NCBI GenBank assembly: GCA_035604335.1
Contig: DATNIT010000074.1
Span: 1 to 64,000, forward strand
DNA: 64,000 nt
Direction of reading: 5' to 3'
Origin: DASZHJ01 sp035604335
Lineage (GTDB): Bacteria > Pseudomonadota > Alphaproteobacteria > ATCC43930 > CGMCC-115725
Under the pieces are notes generated by a model. It worked only from the letters and a program-made list of their open reading frames with translations, had not been told where the DNA came from and ran no database searches. Positions 9,368 to 17,631 of the stretch are shown here, in pieces; position 1 is the first letter of the stretch, and every line of letters begins with the position of its first letter. A program made the position numbers and the translations under genes.

Positions 9368-9514
9368 CAGCGCGGGCTGTGAGTCTCCTCTCGTTAGGCT
9401 CGCTGGCCGCGGCGCCACGCCTCATTTTAGTCGCGAACGTCGTCGGCGAGCGGATAGTACTTTCTGAGATCTCCTCCCTGATGCACGATTGCATTCCAGA
9501 ACGGAGGCTCACTC

Positions 9515-10534
9515 ATGATCATCGATTGCCATGGACACTACACGACGGCGCCGAAGGCGCTGCTGGCCTATCGCGACGCCCAGATCGCCGGCCTCAAGGA
9601 TCCCTCGTGGCGGCCGGCTAGAGCGGCGCTCGCCATCGGCGACGACCAGATCCGGGCCAGCATCGAAGGGGCGCAGCTGAAGCTGCAGCGCGAGCGCGGC
9701 ACCGACCTCACCATCTTCTCGCCGCGCGCCGCCGGCATGGGCCATCATATCGGTGATGCGACGGTCAGCCAGTACTGGTCCGAGATCTGCAACGACCTGA
9801 TCCACCGGGTCTGCACGCTCTATCCGAGGAACTTCGTCGGCGTGTGCCAACTGCCGCAATCGCCCGGCGTCGATCCCAGGAACTGCATCCCGGAGCTCGA
9901 GCGCTGCGTCAAGGAGTTGGGGTTCATCGGCCTCAACCTCAACCCAGATCCCTCCGGCGGCTATTGGAAGGAGCCGCCGCTGACCGATCGCTGGTGGTAT
10001 CCCGTCTACGAGAAGATGGTCGAGCTCGACGTGCCCGCGATGATCCACGTCAGCCATTCCTGCAATCCGGCGGTCCACTTCACCGGCGCCCACTACATCA
10101 ACGGCGACACCACCGCCTTCATGCAGCTGATCGCCGGCGACCTCTTCAAGGATTTCCCCGCGCTGAAATTCATCATTCCGCACGGCGGCGGTGCCGCGCC
10201 CTACCATTGGGGCCGCTATCGCGGCCTCGCTCAGATGCTGAAGAAGCCGCTGCTTGGGGAGCATCTGCTGAAGAACGTCTATTTCGATACCTGCGTCTAT
10301 CACCAGCCCGGCATCGACCTGCTGACCAAGGTCGTTCCCGCCGACAACATCCTCTTCGCCTCGGAGATGGTCGGCGCGGTTACCGGCGTCGATCCCGAGA
10401 CCGGCTTCAACTATGACGATACCAAGCGCTACATCGAGGCAGCGGCGCTGAGCGCCGCCGACCGGACCAAGATCTTCGAGATGAACGCGTTCAAGGTATT
10501 CCCGCGGCTCAAGGCGGCGTTGGACCGGCGCTGA
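9515..10534 (+). CDS. ligJ: 4-oxalomesaconate hydratase, amidohydrolase-2 fold
   Basis: The 339-residue protein follows the LigJ family along its full length: MIIDCHGHYTTAPKAL at the start (metal-binding His-x-His), SPRAAGMGHHIGD, NLNPDPSGGYW, HPRF-type core FIIPHGGGAAPYHWGR, FDTCVYHQPGIDLL and the C-terminal FASEMVGAV. LigJ hydrates 4-oxalomesaconate to 4-carboxy-4-hydroxy-2-oxoadipate in protocatechuate 4,5-cleavage and gallate degradation. GGAGG precedes the ATG by 7 bases. It stands alone, with no ligAB or ligC beside it; a RraA-like aldolase and a LigI-like hydrolase lie elsewhere in the window. Confidence 0.9.
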   Translation: MIIDCHGHYTTAPKALLAYRDAQIAGLKDPSWRPARAALAIGDDQIRASIEGAQLKLQRERGTDLTIFSPRAAGMGHHIGDATVSQYWSEICNDLIHRVCTLYPRNFVGVCQLPQSPGVDPRNCIPELERCVKELGFIGLNLNPDPSGGYWKEPPLTDRWWYPVYEKMVELDVPAMIHVSHSCNPAVHFTGAHYINGDTTAFMQLIAGDLFKDFPALKFIIPHGGGAAPYHWGRYRGLAQMLKKPLLGEHLLKNVYFDTCVYHQPGIDLLTKVVPADNILFASEMVGAVTGVDPETGFNYDDTKRYIEAAALSAADRTKIFEMNAFKVFPRLKAALDRR

Positions 10535-10550
10535 GGATAGGCATTGCCGC

Positions 10551-10565
10551 GCCCGCGATGCGGGC
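10551..10565. terminator. Short hairpin between convergent genes
   Basis: GCCCGC-GAT-GCGGGC is a perfect 6-bp GC stem just after the ligJ stop, between ligJ and the converging oxidoreductase gene. There is no U-tract, so termination is only a suggestion. Confidence 0.4.
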
Positions 10566-10630
10566 TGTCACTGCCTCGAGCGGACTGCGCCGGCAGTCGG
10601 GCGATCATCGCCACGACGTCCGCATCGCCT

Positions 10631-11491
10631 CTAGGTGTCCGCCAGCGCGGTAAGAATCCGATCGCGCGCGGCGAAATCGCCGTCGTCATGCAGCGGCTGG
10701 ATGCAGACATGCGTCGCGCCGGCAGTGAAATGCGCGCGGAGCTTGCCTTTCACCGTCGCCGCATCGCCCCATAGCACCATCGCGTCAATGAAGCGATCGG
10801 ACCCGCCACTCGCTAGTTCCGCTTCGGTGAAGCCGAGGCCGAGCCAACAGTTGCGATAGTTGTCGAGCACCATGTAACGCGCCAGTTCCTTGCGGCCGAG
10901 CGCGCGGGCTCGGCCGGCGTCGGTCACCAAACAGACTTTCTGCTCGACTGCCAGCACCTTGCTCGGTCCCAGAATCTTTGCCGCGCGCGCCGTGTGTTCC
11001 GGTGTCACGTTATACGGCACCGCACCGCGCGCCCTTTCCGAGGACAGCTTCAGCATCAGCGGGCCGAGCGCAGCGACCACGATCGGCCACGCCTCCGATC
11101 CCGGCTGATCCTTGCTGATGCCCTCGAGATAGGCGCGCATCGCCGGGACCGGCTTGGCGTAGGTGTGGCCCCGGATGCCCTCCACCATCGGCACATGGCT
11201 GACGCCGAGTCCAAGTATGAAGCGGCCGCCATAGAGCGCATTTAGCGACAGCATGCCGCGGCGCGCAGTGAATGCGTCGCGCGCATAAATGCTGGCGATC
11301 GAGCTGCCGATCTTCAGCTTTGTGCTGTTGCCGAGCATGAAGCCCGCGAGCGACAACGACTCATAGCCGCGCGACTCCGGATACCACAACGCGCCATAGT
11401 TCAGGCGCTCAACCAGCGCGAGGAAAGCCGGGATTTGCGAGCCGGTCAGCTTGTCCATGCCGTACCAGACGCCAAGCCGTCCGATCTGCAT
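10631..11491 (-). CDS. LLM-class F420-type oxidoreductase (TIGR03620/MSMEG_4141-like)
   Basis: The 286-residue protein starts at the ATG read from 11491, preceded by AGGAG; an upstream extension of the frame has no support. The family pattern is clear: QIGRLGVWYGMD, YGALWYPESRGYESLSLAGFML, IASIYARDAFTARRG, GGRFILGLGVSHVPMVEG, VTPEHTARAAKILG and the terminal GATHVCIQPL. Members are bacterial-luciferase-like TIM barrels, many using coenzyme F420, others FMN. The cofactor here cannot be told from sequence, and the substrate is unknown. It converges with ligJ. Confidence 0.88.
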   Translation of the reverse strand: MQIGRLGVWYGMDKLTGSQIPAFLALVERLNYGALWYPESRGYESLSLAGFMLGNSTKLKIGSSIASIYARDAFTARRGMLSLNALYGGRFILGLGVSHVPMVEGIRGHTYAKPVPAMRAYLEGISKDQPGSEAWPIVVAALGPLMLKLSSERARGAVPYNVTPEHTARAAKILGPSKVLAVEQKVCLVTDAGRARALGRKELARYMVLDNYRNCWLGLGFTEAELASGGSDRFIDAMVLWGDAATVKGKLRAHFTAGATHVCIQPLHDDGDFAARDRILTALADT

Positions 11492-11582
11492 CGCGGTTCT
11501 CCTAGCTCTTACCTCAACCTCGGGGTCGTACCGTCCATTTATCGCGATAGTCGCGTGTGCGATCAATGGGATTGGCAATGGC

Positions 11583-11717
11583 CGTCTCGGCTGCATGAGC
11601 ATGAGCCAGGCCTACAGCAGGCGAATGATGCCGAATCCAGCGCCACGATCCATCGTGCCATTGAGTTCGGCTGCACCTTTCTCGACGCGGCGGAGACCTC
11701 CGGTCCGTCAAGCGAGC
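11583..11717 (+). pseudogene. Aldo/keto reductase N-terminal relic, frameshifted
   Basis: One frame reads RLGCMSMSQAYS (from 11583). After a shift near 11617-11622 the next frame reads NDAESSATIHRAIEFGCTFLD AAETSGP split across the two patterns. Together these match the conserved start of aldo/keto reductases (LGCMGMS, then DEAESIATIHRALDLGVTFLDTADVYGP). The rest of the enzyme, about 280 residues, is missing. It is a decayed fragment between the LLM oxidoreductase and the RidA-family gene. Confidence 0.7.
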
Positions 11718-11750
11718 CGGTGAGTCGACCGACGCTGTTTCCCGCCGCCG

Positions 11751-12176
11751 TCAATCGGCTACCGCAACCGCGTTGATCTCGACCAGACAACGCGGGTCGG
11801 TCGCGAGCCGCACGACCTGTACGGTCGTCGTGGCGGGCTTCGCGTCGCCGAAATACTCGGCCCAGACCCGGTTCAGTGCGTCCTGATCGGCAAGATCCGT
11901 CACGAACCGGTCGGCCTTCACCACGTCGGCGAAGGTCGCCCCGACGGGGCTCAGCCCCCGCTTGAGGTTTTCCAAGGCCGCTCGCGTTTGTCCCGCCATG
12001 TCGCGAGGCATCGACGCGAATTCCTCAGGACGGTGCGGATGATGGTGATACACCGGCGCCGCGGTCACGCCCGCGAGATAGACCGTCGTGCCGCCCCTGA
12101 CCTTGATGGCCGGCGCGTAAGGCATCCACATATCCGGCGCCTCGGGCCAATGCACGTGCTCGATGGATTTTCGCAT
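11751..12176 (-). CDS. RidA/YjgF-family protein
   Basis: The 141-residue protein has the RidA-like pattern AGVTAAP...QTRAALENLKRGL, FADVVKADRFVTDL, RVWAEYFG, PATTTVQVVRLATDPRCLVEINAVAV. RidA proteins deaminate reactive enamine/imine intermediates; the usual catalytic Arg may be the one in DPRCLVEI. The ATG read from 12176 is preferred over one two codons upstream because GAGGAG then lies at proper spacing. It is the last gene of the ABC/hutF operon, about 55 bp after hutF. A role in clearing imines produced by the neighbouring deiminase or oxidases is plausible but inferred. Confidence 0.85.
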   Translation of the reverse strand: MRKSIEHVHWPEAPDMWMPYAPAIKVRGGTTVYLAGVTAAPVYHHHPHRPEEFASMPRDMAGQTRAALENLKRGLSPVGATFADVVKADRFVTDLADQDALNRVWAEYFGDAKPATTTVQVVRLATDPRCLVEINAVAVAD

Positions 12177-12231
12177 GGCCATCTCCTCTCGCATGAATGC
12201 TCGGCACTTTGTCGGACATTTATATTGGATC

Positions 12232-13608
12232 TCAGACCCCGCTGACGCGGTCGACGGTCCGGCGGAAGTTGGCGGCGATGCGATCCTCGGCGGCGTGGTG
12301 GCGCTCGCGGATGACCCAACGTCCGCCGACCATGACGTCGCGCACGACGGCGGTCTCGCTGGCGAAGACCACGGAATCGATGAGCGCGTCCCGCTCGCGG
12401 CGATAGAGCGAGGGTGCCATGGGATCGAGCACCAGCAGATCCGCGCGGTGGCCCGGAGCGAGGGCGCCGGTGCGCCGGCCGAGCGCCTGCGCGCCGCCCG
12501 CGACCGCCGCTTGCCAGAGCGCGAGACCCGTCGATGCGGGCTTGCCCGATGGGGCGAGCGCGCGGCGGCGCTCGCGCAGGCGCTGGCCGTACTCGAGCCA
12601 GCGCAGCTCCTCGATGGGGCTGAGAGACACGTGGCTGTCGGAGCCGATGCCCCAGCGCCCGCCGTCCGCGAGATAGGGCAGCAGCGGGAAGAAGCCGTCG
12701 CCGAGATTGCCCTCGGTGGTGGGACAAAGCCCCGCGACCGCGCCGGTGGCGGCGAGCCGCCGGGTCTCCGCGGCGTCCATGTGCGTTGCATGCACGAGGC
12801 ACCAGGCGGGATCGACCGGCGCGTGGTCGAGAAGCCACTGCACGGGCCGCGCACCCGACCAGGCCAAGCACTGCTCGACCTCGCGGGTCTGCTCGGCGAC
12901 GTGGATGTGGATGGGCGCGGCGGGGTCGAGCTTGCGGAGCTCGGCGCAGGCGGCGGCGAGCGGCGCGGGCGGCACCGCGCGGAGCGAATGCAGCGCGAGC
13001 CCCACGCGGATCTCGGCGTTGCCGGCGTGCCGGCGTCCGACCTCGTCGATGATGTCGAGCACACCCGGCACCGGCTGCACGAAGCGCCGCTGAGCTTCCG
13101 TCGGCGCGGCGCCGCCGAAGCCGCTGGCCTGGAACAACGCCGGCAGCAGTGTGATGGCGATGCCCGCCTCGGTCGCGGCTGATATCACGGCTTCGCTCAT
13201 GGCGGCGGGCTCGGCATAGGGCCGGCCGTCGCGGGCGTTGTGGAGGTAGTGGAACTCGGCGACGCCGGTGTAGCCGGCCCTGAGCATGTCGAGGTAGAGC
13301 TGCGCCGCGATCGCCTGCACGTCCTCGGGCTCGAGCACCGCGAGGAAGCGGTACATGGCTTCGCGCCAGCTCCAAAAATCATCGCCGGTCGGGCTCGCGC
13401 GCTCGGTCAACCCCGCCATCGCGCGCTGGAACGCGTGGGAATGCAGGTTGGGCATGCCGGGCAGCACGGGACCGGCGAGCCGCTCGGCATCGCCCGGCGC
13501 GGCGCCCGCCTCGACCCCCGCGAGACTGCCGCCGGCATCGAGGGTGAAGCGCACATTCTGCGCCCAACCCGTGGGCAGCAGCGCGCTCTCGGCGAAGAGC
13601 ACGGTCAT
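12232..13608 (-). CDS. hutF: Formimidoylglutamate deiminase (HutF-like amidohydrolase)
   Basis: The 458-residue metal-dependent amidohydrolase matches HutF: GPVLPGMPNLHSHAFQRAMAGLTE with His56 and His58 as metal ligands, FWSWREAMYRFL, GYTGVAEFHYLHN, HIHVAEQTREVE, and WGIGSDSHVSLSP. HutF converts N-formimino-L-glutamate to N-formyl-L-glutamate and ammonia in the histidine pathway. No hutH, hutU, hutI or hutG lies nearby. Its start overlaps the stop of the upstream ATPase gene by 4 bp, so it is cotranscribed with an importer. That setting allows histidine-derived or other amidine substrates. Confidence 0.85.
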   Translation of the reverse strand: MTVLFAESALLPTGWAQNVRFTLDAGGSLAGVEAGAAPGDAERLAGPVLPGMPNLHSHAFQRAMAGLTERASPTGDDFWSWREAMYRFLAVLEPEDVQAIAAQLYLDMLRAGYTGVAEFHYLHNARDGRPYAEPAAMSEAVISAATEAGIAITLLPALFQASGFGGAAPTEAQRRFVQPVPGVLDIIDEVGRRHAGNAEIRVGLALHSLRAVPPAPLAAACAELRKLDPAAPIHIHVAEQTREVEQCLAWSGARPVQWLLDHAPVDPAWCLVHATHMDAAETRRLAATGAVAGLCPTTEGNLGDGFFPLLPYLADGGRWGIGSDSHVSLSPIEELRWLEYGQRLRERRRALAPSGKPASTGLALWQAAVAGGAQALGRRTGALAPGHRADLLVLDPMAPSLYRRERDALIDSVVFASETAVVRDVMVGGRWVIRERHHAAEDRIAANFRRTVDRVSGV

Positions 13609-14603
13609 GGCGGGACCGCCGCGGGAGCAGGCGTTGCCGGGAAGAGGTGACAGGCGACGCCCCGGTCTTTGCTGACCTGCACCCAGCCGGGATAAACCCG
13701 CTTGCAGACCTCCATGGCCTGCGGACAGCGCGGGTGGAAGTGGCAGCCGGAGGGCGGCGCCAGCGCGGAGGCGATCTCGCCCTCGAGCTTCGCCATCACG
13801 ACCTTCGCCTTGGGATCGGGCACCGGCGAGGCGCTGCGCAGCACGCGCGTATAGGGGTGCAGCGGCTCGTCGAAGATCGCGGGCACCGGCCCCTTCTCGA
13901 CAATGCGGCCGAGATACATCACGGCGACCTTGCGGCAGACATGCCGGACCACGCCCAAATCATGGGAGATGAAGATGAAGCTCAGCTTGCGCCGCTCCTG
14001 CAGCCCGCGCAACAGCACCAGGATCTGCGCCTGGATCGAGACATCGAGCGCCGAGACCGGCTCGTCCGCGACGATCAGCTCGGGCTGCAGCACGAGGGCG
14101 CGGGCGATGCCGATGCGCTGGCGCTGGCCGCCGCTGAACTCGTGCGGATATTTCGCGGCGGCGTCGCTGGGCATGCCGACCTCGGCGAGGACGGCACGCA
14201 CCGCGGCCTGGATCTCGCTCGCCGTGCCCAGCCGGTGCACCGTCATCGGCTCGGCCAGCGTCTGGCCGATGGTGCGGCGCGGATTGAGCGAGGAATAGGG
14301 ATCCTGGAACACGATCTGCATCTCGCGGCGCAGGCGCCGCAGCATGGCCGCGCTCGCCGCCAGCACGTCCTCGCCCTTGAAGCGGACGCGGCCGGCATCG
14401 GGCTCGATGAGCCGCAGGATCGAGCGCCCCGCCGTCGACTTGCCGCAGCCGGATTCGCCGACCAGGCCAAAGGCCTCGCCCGCCTCGACCGAGAACGAGA
14501 TGTCGCTGAGCGCATGGACGGTGCCGGCCGCGCCGCCGAGGAAGCCGCGCCGGACCTGGAAGGATTTGCTGAGGTTCTCGACCTCGAGGAGCGGCTCGGT
14601 CAT
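13605..14603 (-). CDS. ABC transporter ATP-binding protein, DppF/OppF type
   Basis: The 332-residue ATPase begins MTEPLLEVENLSKSFQVRRG. It has Walker A GESGCGKST, FQDPYSSLNPRRT, signature FSGGQRQRIGIARAL, Walker B LIVADEPVSALDVSIQAQ and ISHDLGVV, with the OppF cysteine motif PPSGCHFHPRCPQAMEVC at the end. The start overlaps the stop of the preceding DppD-type gene by 4 bp, and its own stop overlaps the hutF start. Confidence 0.94.
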   Translation of the reverse strand: MTEPLLEVENLSKSFQVRRGFLGGAAGTVHALSDISFSVEAGEAFGLVGESGCGKSTAGRSILRLIEPDAGRVRFKGEDVLAASAAMLRRLRREMQIVFQDPYSSLNPRRTIGQTLAEPMTVHRLGTASEIQAAVRAVLAEVGMPSDAAAKYPHEFSGGQRQRIGIARALVLQPELIVADEPVSALDVSIQAQILVLLRGLQERRKLSFIFISHDLGVVRHVCRKVAVMYLGRIVEKGPVPAIFDEPLHPYTRVLRSASPVPDPKAKVVMAKLEGEIASALAPPSGCHFHPRCPQAMEVCKRVYPGWVQVSKDRGVACHLFPATPAPAAVPP

Positions 14604-15613
14604 GCTGGCTCCGCGCCCGAGCCTTCGCCCGCGCGCACCCAGCAGCGGGCCGCGTGGCCTCGCAAGCCCGGCACCGGCACCAATGGCGGCACCTCGAGGG
14701 AGCAGCGCGGGATCCGGAGCGGGCAGCGGTCGGCATAGCGGCAGCCCGCCGGCATCGCCGTGATCGGCGGCACCTGGCCGGGGATCGGCTTGAGGTCGAG
14801 GGCGTCGCGGTCGACTCGCGGGATCGAGCGCAAGAGCGCCTCGGTATAGGGATGCGTCGGATGGGCGAAGAGCTCCTCGACGCCCGCGAGCTCCACGATG
14901 TCGCCGGCATACATGACGGCGACGCGGTCGGCGATCGAGGCGACCACGCCGAGGTTGTGGGTGATGAAGATCATGGCCATGCCGTCGCTCGCCTTGAGCT
15001 CCGCCAGCAAGGCGAGGACCTGAGCCTGGATCGTCACGTCGAGCGCCGTGGTGGGCTCGTCTGCGAGCAGCACCTCGGGCCCGCAGGCGAGCGCCACCGC
15101 GATCATCACGCGCTGACGCATGCCGCCGCTGAACTGGTGCGGGTAGTCGCCGTAGCGGCGCGCCGCCGAGGGGATCTTCACGTGCTCCAGGAGCTCGAGC
15201 GCGCGCGCGCGCGCCGCCCGCAGCGAGAGGTCCGTGTGGTAGCGCAGCGCCTCCGCGACCTGGAAGCCCACGGTTAGCACCGGATTGAGCGAGGTCATCG
15301 GCTCCTGGAAGATCATGGAGATCCGGTTGCCGCGGATCTTTTCCATCTCGCGCTCGCCGAGGGCGAGGAGATCGCGGCCGTCCAGCAGCACGCGGCCCGA
15401 GGTCACGCGGCCGTTGGCTTTGGGTACGAGCCCGATTATCGAGAGCGCGGTGATGCTCTTGCCGCAACCAGACTCGCCCACCAGCGCCAGCGTCTCGTTG
15501 CGGCCGAGCGTGAACCCCACGCCGCGCACCGCCGGATACCAGGTGCCGCCGATGCGGAACTCGGTGGTGAGGCTCTCGACGACGAGCGCGGGATCGGCGC
15601 TCCGCTCACTCAT
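14600..15613 (-). CDS. ABC transporter ATP-binding protein, DppD/OppD type
   Basis: The 337-residue ATPase has Walker A GESGCGKSITAL, IFQEPMTSLNPVLT, signature FSGGMRQRVMIAVAL, Walker B LLADEPTTALDVTIQAQ and ITHNLGVV, plus the cysteine-containing OppD tail (MPAGCRYADRCPLRIPRC). It overlaps the upstream permease gene by 8 bp and the downstream ATPase gene by 4 bp. Confidence 0.94.
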   Translation of the reverse strand: MSERSADPALVVESLTTEFRIGGTWYPAVRGVGFTLGRNETLALVGESGCGKSITALSIIGLVPKANGRVTSGRVLLDGRDLLALGEREMEKIRGNRISMIFQEPMTSLNPVLTVGFQVAEALRYHTDLSLRAARARALELLEHVKIPSAARRYGDYPHQFSGGMRQRVMIAVALACGPEVLLADEPTTALDVTIQAQVLALLAELKASDGMAMIFITHNLGVVASIADRVAVMYAGDIVELAGVEELFAHPTHPYTEALLRSIPRVDRDALDLKPIPGQVPPITAMPAGCRYADRCPLRIPRCSLEVPPLVPVPGLRGHAARCWVRAGEGSGAEPA

Positions 15614-16475
15614 GGCGGAGCCTCGGATCGGTGGCGTCCCGCAGGCCGTCGCCGAGCATGTTGAGGCCCAGCATGATCACGAGGATCGCGAGGCTCGGAA
15701 ACAGCGCGAGCCACGGCGCGTCCAGGATGTTCTCGAAGCCCTCGCGGATCATGCCGCCCCAGGTGGCCGTCGGTGGCCGCACGCCCAGGCCGATGAAGCT
15801 GAGCGAGGCCTCGGTCCGGATCGCGGTCGCGAGCCAGAGCGAGGCCATGACCAGGATCTCGTCGATGATGTTGGGGAGGATGTGCACCAGCATGATGCGC
15901 AGGTTCGAGAAGCCCAGCGCGCGGCCGGCCTCGATGAAGTCACGCTCCTTGATCGCGAGCGTCGGCGCGCGGGCGATGCGCGCGAAGGGCGCGATCGCCG
16001 TCAGCGTGATCGCGAGGATGAGGTTGCCGACCGTCGGCCCCAGCATCGCCACCACCAGCAGGCCCATCACCAGTGTGGGGAAGCTCAGAAGCACGTCCAT
16101 CGCCGCCATCACGACGCGGTCGAAGACGCCGCCGATGTAGCCGGCGAGCATGCCCAAGACACCGCCGATCGCGATCGCCAGCAGCACCGCCGAGGTGCCG
16201 ACGAGCAACGAGACGCGGCCACCCCAGAGGATGCGCGAGAGGATGTCGCGGCCAAAGCTGTCGCTGCCGAGCGGGAAGTCGGCGGAAGGCCCGGCGAGGC
16301 GCTGTAGCACGTCCTGCTCCAGAGGATCGTGCGGCGAGAGCCAGGGCGCGAAGAGCGCGCTCAGCGCCACCGCGAGCACCAACCCCGCGCCCAGCGACGC
16401 CATCTTGTGGCGGACGATGGCGGTGCCGAATCGCGCCCAGGCGCCGCGCTCCGGCACGGTCACGACCGCGCTCAT
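15606..16475 (-). CDS. ABC transporter permease, DppC type
   Basis: The 289-residue permease starts at the ATG read from 16475, which overlaps the previous gene's stop by 4 bp. The N-terminal segment carries PHDPLEQDVLQRL and FPLGSDSFGRDILSR. Six hydrophobic stretches and the EAA loop (DFIEAGRALGFSNLRIMLVH) follow, and the C-terminus GDGLRDATDPRLRHE is characteristic of DppC/GsiD proteins. Confidence 0.94.
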   Translation of the reverse strand: MSAVVTVPERGAWARFGTAIVRHKMASLGAGLVLAVALSALFAPWLSPHDPLEQDVLQRLAGPSADFPLGSDSFGRDILSRILWGGRVSLLVGTSAVLLAIAIGGVLGMLAGYIGGVFDRVVMAAMDVLLSFPTLVMGLLVVAMLGPTVGNLILAITLTAIAPFARIARAPTLAIKERDFIEAGRALGFSNLRIMLVHILPNIIDEILVMASLWLATAIRTEASLSFIGLGVRPPTATWGGMIREGFENILDAPWLALFPSLAILVIMLGLNMLGDGLRDATDPRLRHE

Positions 16476-17413
16476 TGCCGCTTCACCCGGGGATCGATGA
16501 GCCCATAAGTCAGGTCGGTGAGCAGGTTCGCGATCACGATGAAGAAGGCGTAGATCACCATCATGCCCTCGAGCAGCGTGTAGTCGCGCTGATTGAGCGC
16601 GTTGATGATGAGCTTGCCGAGGCCGGGACGGTTGAACACGATCTCCGTCAGCACGGAATTGCCGATCAGCACGCCGAGATAGAGCCCCACCACCGTCACC
16701 ACGGGGATGAGCGCGTTGCGCAGCGCATGGCGCCAAATCACCACGCGCGCCGGCACGCCCTTGGCCCGGGCGGTGCGGATGTAATCCTCGCCCAGCACGC
16801 CCAGCATGCTCGAGCGCGCGACCCGCATGACATAGGCCACCATGATGAGGCCGAGATTGATCGCCGGGAGCGCGAGCGCCCGCAGTTGATCGACGGGATT
16901 GCCGGATCTCGCCTCGGAGATCACCGGGAACCAGCGCAGCTGAATGGCAAAGGCGAGCAGCAGTAGGATCGCCGAGACGAAAGCGGGAAACGACAGACCC
17001 GTCAGCGAGAAGAAGCGCGCGAGATAGTCGATCGCGCCGTTGCGGTGGCGCGCGGCGACGATGCCGAGCGGCAATCCCAGCACGACGCCGATCGCCAGCG
17101 CGGTCAGCGTGAGGTCGATGGTGTACGGCAGCACGCCCGCGACCTCGCTCCAGACCCGCTGATGCGTCACCAGAGAGGCGCCGAGGTCGCCCTGCAGCAC
17201 CTGGCCCAGGAACTCGACGTATTGCGCAGCGATCGGCTGGTCGAGGCCGAGCTGGTGGCGCATGGAGATCAGCGCCTGCTGGCTCGCCTGATCGCCCAGG
17301 ATGATCATGGCGGGATCGCCGGGCGCGATGCGCACGAAGAAGAACACCACGGTCAGCACGGCCAACAGCGTCGGCACTGCGATCAGGAGCCGCTTGGCGA
17401 TGTAGCTCAGCAC
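16472..17413 (-). CDS. ABC transporter permease, DppB type
   Basis: The 313-residue permease opens with MLSYIAKRLLIAVPTLLAV and RIAPGDPAMIILGDQAS, the standard DppB start. It has about six membrane segments and the cytoplasmic loop DYIRTARAKGVPARVVIWRH. It ends TYGLIDPRVKRQ. A 218-bp gap with a large palindrome separates it from the upstream binding-protein gene. Confidence 0.94.
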   Translation of the reverse strand: MLSYIAKRLLIAVPTLLAVLTVVFFFVRIAPGDPAMIILGDQASQQALISMRHQLGLDQPIAAQYVEFLGQVLQGDLGASLVTHQRVWSEVAGVLPYTIDLTLTALAIGVVLGLPLGIVAARHRNGAIDYLARFFSLTGLSFPAFVSAILLLLAFAIQLRWFPVISEARSGNPVDQLRALALPAINLGLIMVAYVMRVARSSMLGVLGEDYIRTARAKGVPARVVIWRHALRNALIPVVTVVGLYLGVLIGNSVLTEIVFNRPGLGKLIINALNQRDYTLLEGMMVIYAFFIVIANLLTDLTYGLIDPRVKRQ

Positions 17414-17487
17414 CTCCGCGCCCCGCTCGACGTTCGGCGGCCAAAGAGAGCAGCGCGCGCTAGCGCCAAGACCCGAGGTTCCCTAGG

Positions 17488-17589
17488 TCACCCCCCTCCC
17501 TACCCTCCCCCTCAAGGGGGGAGGGGCTGAAGACGTGAGGCAGCTCATTCCTCCTCCCCCCTTGAGGGGGAGGGTTGGGGTGGGGGGTG
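17488..17589. repeat. Large palindromic element between binding-protein and permease genes
   Basis: Arms at 17488-17522 and 17555-17589 are inverted copies. The inner 21 bp (17502-17522 against 17555-17575) pair perfectly and the outer part pairs with a few mismatches, around a loop of about 32 bp. The arms are runs of C/T and G/A (CCCTCCCCCTCAAGGGGGG). In RNA this would be a very stable stem. It lies inside the operon, between the distal end of the binding-protein gene and the permease genes. Confidence 0.85.
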
Positions 17590-17631
17590 CGACGCAAGGT
17601 CACGGCCTGCGCCCGGCAGGAGTGCCCTCGC

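Larger units (their letters stand above)
9046..9514. other. Intergenic region with degenerate repeats
   Basis: I find no supported gene in these 469 bp. The segment holds repeat copy 2 (9300-9332), a perfect 12-bp inverted repeat, and another repeat-like stretch around 9165-9200 (GACGTCCGCTTCTGCTCTCT). The last bases carry GGAGG, the ribosome binding site of the next gene. Confidence 0.5.

Noticed and set aside
9071..9512. Short frames on both strands between the adenylating enzyme and ligJ
   Set aside because: They coincide with dispersed repeats and hairpins and give pseudo-peptides, so I treat the stretch as non-coding.
12163..13182. Plus-strand open frame across hutF
   Set aside because: The minus strand gives a complete HutF with metal ligands; the plus frame shows no family pattern.
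17488..17589. Rho-independent terminator
   Set aside because: The stem is strong, but no T-run follows and the permease genes lie directly behind in the same operon, so an mRNA-stabilising or attenuating role fits better.
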